The translations under genes and the position numbers were made by a program. A model generated the notes under the pieces. It searched no databases, was not told the origin of the DNA, and saw nothing but the letters and a program-made list of their open reading frames with translations. A DNA stretch of 64,000 bases from Anaerolineae bacterium (GTDB taxonomy: Bacteria; Chloroflexota; Anaerolineae; Promineifilales; Promineifilaceae), in assembly GCA_023382655.1 (NCBI GenBank), contig JAHDWK010000008.1:124001-188000 (forward strand), read 5' to 3'. Shown here piece after piece: positions 59,990 through 64,000 of the stretch. Position 1 is the stretch's first letter; every line of letters starts with the position of its first letter.

Positions 59990-62158
59990 TCAATATCCAG
60001 TCACAGGCATTGCGAATAATCGATCATCTATCAACCGACCTATCTTCTGATACTCTCGCCGGGCGGCGTGTAGCAGGTGGGGCATCCCCACCTGCTGCCC
60101 TTGTTCGGCCGCCAGGAACGCGGCCGCCAGGATAATGTTGCGGATATTGCCGCCAGCCAATGTGTATCGCTGCGCCAGCAAACGCCAATCCACATCCGGG
60201 GCAATGGGCGTCTCCGGCGGGAAGTTGACGCGCCAGATTTGTTCGCGGTCGGTTGCCTCCGGGAAGGGGAATTCGATGGCAAAATGCAGGCGGCGGGTGA
60301 ACGCCTCGTCCAGGTTGGCGCGCAAATTGGTCGCCAGAATAACCACCCCGTCATACGACTCCATGCGCTGCAACAGGTAGCTGATTTCGATGTTGGCATA
60401 GCGGTCGTGGCTGTCTTTCACTTCCGAGCGTTTGCCAAAAATAGCGTCAGCCTCGTCAAAAAAGAGGATGGCGTTGCTGGTGGCGGCCTCCGTGAAGATG
60501 CGGTCTAAATTTTTCTCCGTCTCGCCAATGTATTTGCTCACCAGGGTGGAAAGGTCTACTTTGTACAGGTCCAGCCCTAGTTCCCCGGCCATGATGTCTG
60601 CGGCCATGGTCTTGCCCGTGCCCGATTCCCCGGCAAAAAGGGCGCTCAGCCCCTTGCCCAACGCCAGCTTGCGGTCAAAGCCCCATTCGCCGTAGACGGT
60701 GGGGCGCTGGCGCACGGTGTTGACCATTTCGCGCAGTTGGTTGCGGGTGTCGGTGGGCAGCACAATGTCATCCCAGGTATAGCGCGGCTGAATTTTGGCC
60801 GCCAACGCGGCCAGGTTTTGGTTGGAATGGGCGCGGCTGGCGGCAAACAGATCCTCAGTAGTCAATGTTTCGCCACGCCAACGGGCCAGGTCGTGGGCGG
60901 TGGCGATGACATCTTCGATCTGACCAGGGGAGAAGCGGAAATAGGTGGCCACGGCCGTTAAATCCAGCCCTGGCTCATCTCCCATCTGCGCCTGCCAGAT
61001 AGCCAGACGGCCGTCAAAGTCAGACGTGGGAAACGTCACGGCAAAAATAGGGCGCTGCCGCCGGGCGTTGGCCGGCTGCCATTCCGTTTCGGCGGCAACA
61101 ATGACAGTGTGCGGATAAGCCAGCAGTTCGGCGAAGAGGGATTGGGGTGGACGGCCGTCTTGCAACACCGCCTGCCAGTGGGTGAGGTAGAGGGTGGCCT
61201 GGTAGAGACGGCCGTCACGCAGTACTCGGTGCAGCAATTCATCCCGGTCATCTTCCTGGGCAGCCATGGTCGCCAGATTAGCCATTAACAAGGGCTGACC
61301 GCAAAATTCGGCCAGTTGCACGGCCGCTTCTTGCCGTCCCGTGCCATAACTGCCATAAAAGGCAAAGAGGGGCGGGTGCGCATGGCCATCATAAACCTGC
61401 GTCAGCCGGGCTACGAAATCCGCAGACAGGCGGCGCAGCGGCGTTTGGGCGGCGGGTCGCAGGTGAGCCATTCCTTCCAGTTTGGGGTCAAGCTGGTCAT
61501 CATCCAGCAAAAATTCGATGAGGTGCGCATACGGCCGTACCGTTTGCGCCAGAAACTCTTTGTCCCCTTCGCGTTGCAGCAGGCGGGTCTGGAGCAGACG
61601 GCCGTTGTCACCCAAAAGCCGCCGCCGTTGTAGTTTCTGTCCAAAGTTATCGGTGAGCAGGTTGAGGAGGAGGTCTACGGACGGCCGTTTGCGGGTTACA
61701 TCATCCTGCAAATAAGCGTAAATCTGGGCGTAACGGGGGTCAATTTCCGGGGCCAGCACCAGCAAAAACGCTTCCACTTCCTCCAGCGTCAGGCCGAATG
61801 CCTGGGTCAATTTATCCAGACGCATCACCACCCCGGCTTCACGGGCAGCGCGGGTTTGTGCTTGCCAGTGGGTGCGGGCATTGGCGATCAGTTCCGGCCA
61901 ATGGGGCCCGTGTCCATTCGCCCCATGTCCGTTAGCCGACCAGAGGTGCCGGCCGATGTCATAGCCTAACAGTTCAGTAATCTGGTCATCGGAAATATAC
62001 AGGCCACGAAATTCATCCTGTGGGTTCAGCCCGTGGGCTCGCGCCCGCGCCACCGCCCACTTGATGCGCAAATCCACCACCGCCACCCCGGCCAACAACT
62101 GCGCCTGGCTGTCGGCGAAAGGGGAGAGCGTGGGAGAGGCTACGGCCGTGTGCATCAT
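59990..62158 (-). CDS. eCIS AAA+ ATPase (Pvc15/Afp15-type)
   Basis: 722 residues. The C-terminal AAA+ module (about 480-700) has Walker A GESGTGKTMAADI, Walker B AILFFDEADAIFGKRSE and a sensor region VVILATNLRANLDEAFTRRL. The N-terminal half (RIKWAVARARAHGLNPQDEF, GLTLEEVEAFLLVLAPEID) and a degenerate first ATPase-like domain (FYGSYGTGRQEAAVQLAE) match eCIS-type ATPases. These are needed for particle assembly or cargo loading in related systems. The ATG at 62158 has AGGAGA upstream. It is the first large gene of the locus. Family firm. Confidence 0.93.
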   Translation of the reverse strand: MMHTAVASPTLSPFADSQAQLLAGVAVVDLRIKWAVARARAHGLNPQDEFRGLYISDDQITELLGYDIGRHLWSANGHGANGHGPHWPELIANARTHWQAQTRAAREAGVVMRLDKLTQAFGLTLEEVEAFLLVLAPEIDPRYAQIYAYLQDDVTRKRPSVDLLLNLLTDNFGQKLQRRRLLGDNGRLLQTRLLQREGDKEFLAQTVRPYAHLIEFLLDDDQLDPKLEGMAHLRPAAQTPLRRLSADFVARLTQVYDGHAHPPLFAFYGSYGTGRQEAAVQLAEFCGQPLLMANLATMAAQEDDRDELLHRVLRDGRLYQATLYLTHWQAVLQDGRPPQSLFAELLAYPHTVIVAAETEWQPANARRQRPIFAVTFPTSDFDGRLAIWQAQMGDEPGLDLTAVATYFRFSPGQIEDVIATAHDLARWRGETLTTEDLFAASRAHSNQNLAALAAKIQPRYTWDDIVLPTDTRNQLREMVNTVRQRPTVYGEWGFDRKLALGKGLSALFAGESGTGKTMAADIMAGELGLDLYKVDLSTLVSKYIGETEKNLDRIFTEAATSNAILFFDEADAIFGKRSEVKDSHDRYANIEISYLLQRMESYDGVVILATNLRANLDEAFTRRLHFAIEFPFPEATDREQIWRVNFPPETPIAPDVDWRLLAQRYTLAGGNIRNIILAAAFLAAEQGQQVGMPHLLHAARREYQKIGRLIDDRLFAMPVTGY

Positions 62159-62185
62159 CGGCAGTTATCTCCTGAAATGGATTTA

Positions 62186-62244
62186 ACGCAGAGGCGCAGA
62201 GGCGCAGAGAAAAACCTTCGCGTTCTTTCGCGTCCTTCGCGGAT
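62186..62244. repeat. CAGAGGCG / CTTCGCG word element
   Basis: CGCAGAGG is iterated three times, then a run of A and CCTTCGCG/CGTCCTTCGCGG words. It lies between the small upstream gene and the ATPase gene. Related to 46641. Confidence 0.7.
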
Positions 62245-62248
62245 CAGA

Positions 62249-62527
62249 TCAGCGGTCATGGGTGGCCCCCTTCTGAATTGGTTCAAACAGGTTGTCTAGT
62301 TCGGCGTCATGGGTGGTGTAGCGGGCGACAATGCGGCTGATTTCGGTGGTATCGGTGAAGTAATATTGGCGGTCAGACTGCACGTGGCGAATCCAACCAC
62401 GCCAGACGGGAGCATCGGGCGCGGTTGTTATCCCATCATCCCGGTTTTCTTTCCAGATACGGATGACAAAGGAGTGGGCCTCCTTTTCAAATTGTGACAT
62501 CACCCCGGCATCTTGTTGTTCATCCAT
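62249..62527 (-). CDS. Small eCIS-flanking protein (RIWxE...WRGxIxHVQS family)
   Basis: 92 residues from the ATG at 62527; the longer frame reaches into a repeat. SFVIRIWKENRDD, PVWRGWIRHVQSDRQYYF and TDTTEISRIVARY give a compact alpha/beta pattern of small proteins I recall near Chloroflexota and actinobacterial eCIS loci (RIW-x-E...RG-x-x-x-HV-x-S-x-x-x-YF). No signal or membrane helix; function is unknown. It is the first gene of the minus-strand locus, before the AAA ATPase, and may be an assembly or regulatory factor. Confidence 0.65.
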   Translation of the reverse strand: MDEQQDAGVMSQFEKEAHSFVIRIWKENRDDGITTAPDAPVWRGWIRHVQSDRQYYFTDTTEISRIVARYTTHDAELDNLFEPIQKGATHDR

Positions 62528-62529
62528 AG

Positions 62530-62562
62530 CCGACCACCGCTTACCGACCACCGATCACCAAT
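62530..62562. repeat. CGACCACCGCTTACCGACCACCGATCACC word element
   Basis: Direct copies of CGACCACCG with a near copy CGATCACC just upstream of the small gene, in the divergent region before oligopeptidase B. No strong stem is visible. Confidence 0.55.
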
Positions 62563-62759
62563 TACTGATGCGGAGTGTAATACGGCCGTCTCACAAAACT
62601 CTCACAAGCATCCCCTCCCAGAATCATCTCGCCCCGGTTGCCGCAACGTCACCACCCGGCTAAACTCCCTGTATAGGGCAAAGGCTCTTCTTTTTCTTCC
62701 TCTTTGCCCCTTTTGTATCTTTGCATCTTTGCGTCAAAAATTCTAGGAGAACAAGCGAA

Positions 62760-64000
62760 GTGACACAACCGACCCCGCCCCAGGCCGCCATTCACCCCCA
62801 TGAGCTGACGCTGCACGGCCGTAGCCGCATAGACAACTATTTCTGGCTGCGTGAACGGGAAAACCCGGACGTGTTGGCTCATCTGGCAGCCGAAAACGCC
62901 TACATGCAGGCCGTGATGGCCCACACCGAACCGCTGCAAGAGAAGTTATACCAGGAAATGGTCGGCCGCATTCAAGAGACCGACAGCACCGTACCCGTGC
63001 GTCTGGGCGACAATTATTATTACACCCGCACCGAAGCCGGATTGCAGTATGAAATCCACTGCCGCAAGGTAGGCAGCCTGGATGCGCCGGAAGAGATTCT
63101 CATTGATGAAAATGCCCTGGCTGAAGGTCAGCCCTATTTCAAAATGGGCATCTTCAAACCCAGCCCCGACCAAAAAATCCTGGCTTACTCCACCGACACC
63201 AGCGGCGGCGAACGGTATACCATGCAGTTCAAAAATGTGGAAACGGGCGAATTGCTGCCCGACCAGATAACCAATACCAGCTACACAGCCGAATGGGGCA
63301 ACGACAACCAGACCATTTTTTACACGGTGCAAAATGAGGAGTGGCGCAATTACCAGTTACGTCGCCATTCGCTGGGCACGGCCGCGGCCGCTGACCCGGT
63401 GCTTTATCAGGAAGACGACGCTTTATTTAATGTGATGGTGACAAAGACCAAAGATAAGGCGTACCTGCTGCTGACAATCTTCAGTCTGGAAGCCAGTGAG
63501 GAACATATCCTGGATGCAGACCATCCTTTGGGCACGTTCCAACGGCTGCAACCCCGGCAAAATAATGTGCAATATTTCTTATTTCACCGGCAGGGCACGT
63601 TTTACATCCACACCAATGAAAACGCGCCGAATTTTAAGGTGATGACGGCACCGGCCAGCCGGCCGGAAAAGGCAAACTGGCAGGAGTTCATCCCCCACAA
63701 CCCGGAGCGGTTTATTGAGACGCTGGATCTGTTTGATGAGCATCTGGTGGTCTACGGCCGTACCCATGGCCTCCGCACGCTGCAAATTCACCGCTTCGCC
63801 GACGGGCAGACCCACGAACTGCCCTTCCCCGAATCCGTCTACAGCTACACCCGCGCCGATAACCCCGAATCGGCCACCAACAAACTACGCTTCATCTACC
63901 AATCCCTGACCACCGCCGACACTACCTATGACCTGGACATGGACAGCCTGACCTGGGAATTCAAAAAACAACTGCCGGTCTTGGGTGGGTATGACGCTGC
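62760..64000 (+). CDS. ptrB: Oligopeptidase B (S9A), N-terminal part (runs off window)
   Basis: 413 codons are visible. The start is GTG, with AGGAGA nine bases upstream, and gives TQPTPPQAAIHPHELTLHGR, then RIDNYFWLRERENPDVLAHL, QEKLYQEMVGRIQETDSTVP, YYYTRTEAGLQYEIHCRK and ILIDENALAEGQPYFKMG. This is the N-terminal and beta-propeller region of prolyl oligopeptidase family S9A, closest to oligopeptidase B, which cuts after Arg/Lys in short peptides. The Ser-Asp-His triad lies beyond the window. It is transcribed away from the eCIS locus, with about 230 bases between, and looks like ordinary housekeeping. Confidence 0.9.
   Translation, partial: MTQPTPPQAAIHPHELTLHGRSRIDNYFWLRERENPDVLAHLAAENAYMQAVMAHTEPLQEKLYQEMVGRIQETDSTVPVRLGDNYYYTRTEAGLQYEIHCRKVGSLDAPEEILIDENALAEGQPYFKMGIFKPSPDQKILAYSTDTSGGERYTMQFKNVETGELLPDQITNTSYTAEWGNDNQTIFYTVQNEEWRNYQLRRHSLGTAAAADPVLYQEDDALFNVMVTKTKDKAYLLLTIFSLEASEEHILDADHPLGTFQRLQPRQNNVQYFLFHRQGTFYIHTNENAPNFKVMTAPASRPEKANWQEFIPHNPERFIETLDLFDEHLVVYGRTHGLRTLQIHRFADGQTHELPFPESVYSYTRADNPESATNKLRFIYQSLTTADTTYDLDMDSLTWEFKKQLPVLGGYDA

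Noticed and set aside
46720..62158. Type VI secretion system
   Set aside because: The genes include DUF4255, DUF4157, LysM adaptor and an eCIS-type AAA ATPase, and there is no TssJ/TssL/TssM membrane complex; this fits an extracellular contractile injection system.

Overview
The window looks like Chloroflexota DNA, probably an Anaerolineae/Ardenticatenia-type filament or metagenome bin. The clues are mid-50s GC, large Ser/Thr kinases fused to FHA domains and extracytoplasmic Thr/Pro-rich tails, a Chloroflexi-style eCIS gene set, and a heavily iterated palindrome, ACGGCCGT. This assignment is inference, because no rRNA or other marker gene is present. I see no tRNA, rRNA, IS element, integrase or CRISPR array.

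Left part (1-21870). After the start of a deoxynucleoside kinase comes a phospho-signalling and secretion module, almost all on the minus strand. It holds a PP2C phosphatase, a kinase-like protein in which the kinase, FHA and M14-peptidase domains have all lost key residues, and an active kinase-FHA protein with Ca-binding-type repeats. A type VII secretion-like set follows: a CHAP-domain protein, a three-ATPase EccC/EssC-like protein, a WXG100 protein and a divergent ubiquitin-like/FHA protein. Two more kinases, a VWA-FHA protein and a BTAD regulator end the module.

Right part (22117-62158). This is a minus-strand extracellular contractile injection system (eCIS) locus. In transcription order it encodes a AAA+ ATPase, a DUF4157 protein, a DUF4255 cap protein, one sheath, a first tube protein, a small conserved protein, a 50-aa protein, a second tube protein, a Pro/Thr-rich protein, a LysM adaptor, a VgrG-like spike, a PAAR-like tip, gp25 and baseplate J. 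A cargo island follows: an M91 (NleD-like) metallopeptidase with a coupled lipoprotein, a transmembrane kinase-FHA-LamG protein, an EndoU nuclease with a MafI-like immunity protein, an OmpA-domain protein with a lipase-like His motif, two M35-type metallopeptidases with coupled partners, and a 1635-aa protein with a WSGG toxin-like region and a C-terminal HhH. The last two genes encode a duplicated YbjN-like protein and an FHA-tail protein fusion. I find no clear tape-measure, tail-fibre or second large baseplate (Pvc11-like) gene.

Most cargo proteins share an N-terminal segment with the core [22 protein letters not shown]. I read this as a candidate loading leader. Several then continue as a long coiled coil, a hydrophobic block and a toxin domain. 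FHA domains occur both on a tail component and on a kinase inside the eCIS locus, so phosphorylation may control the injector.

Nearly every gap between eCIS structural genes holds a short hairpin element made of an iterated 6-9 base word and its complement, with a different word in each gap. Cargo genes are instead often joined by ATGA-type overlaps. The right edge carries a small eCIS-flanking protein and the start of an oligopeptidase B on the plus strand. No gene-free stretch exceeds 300 bases.
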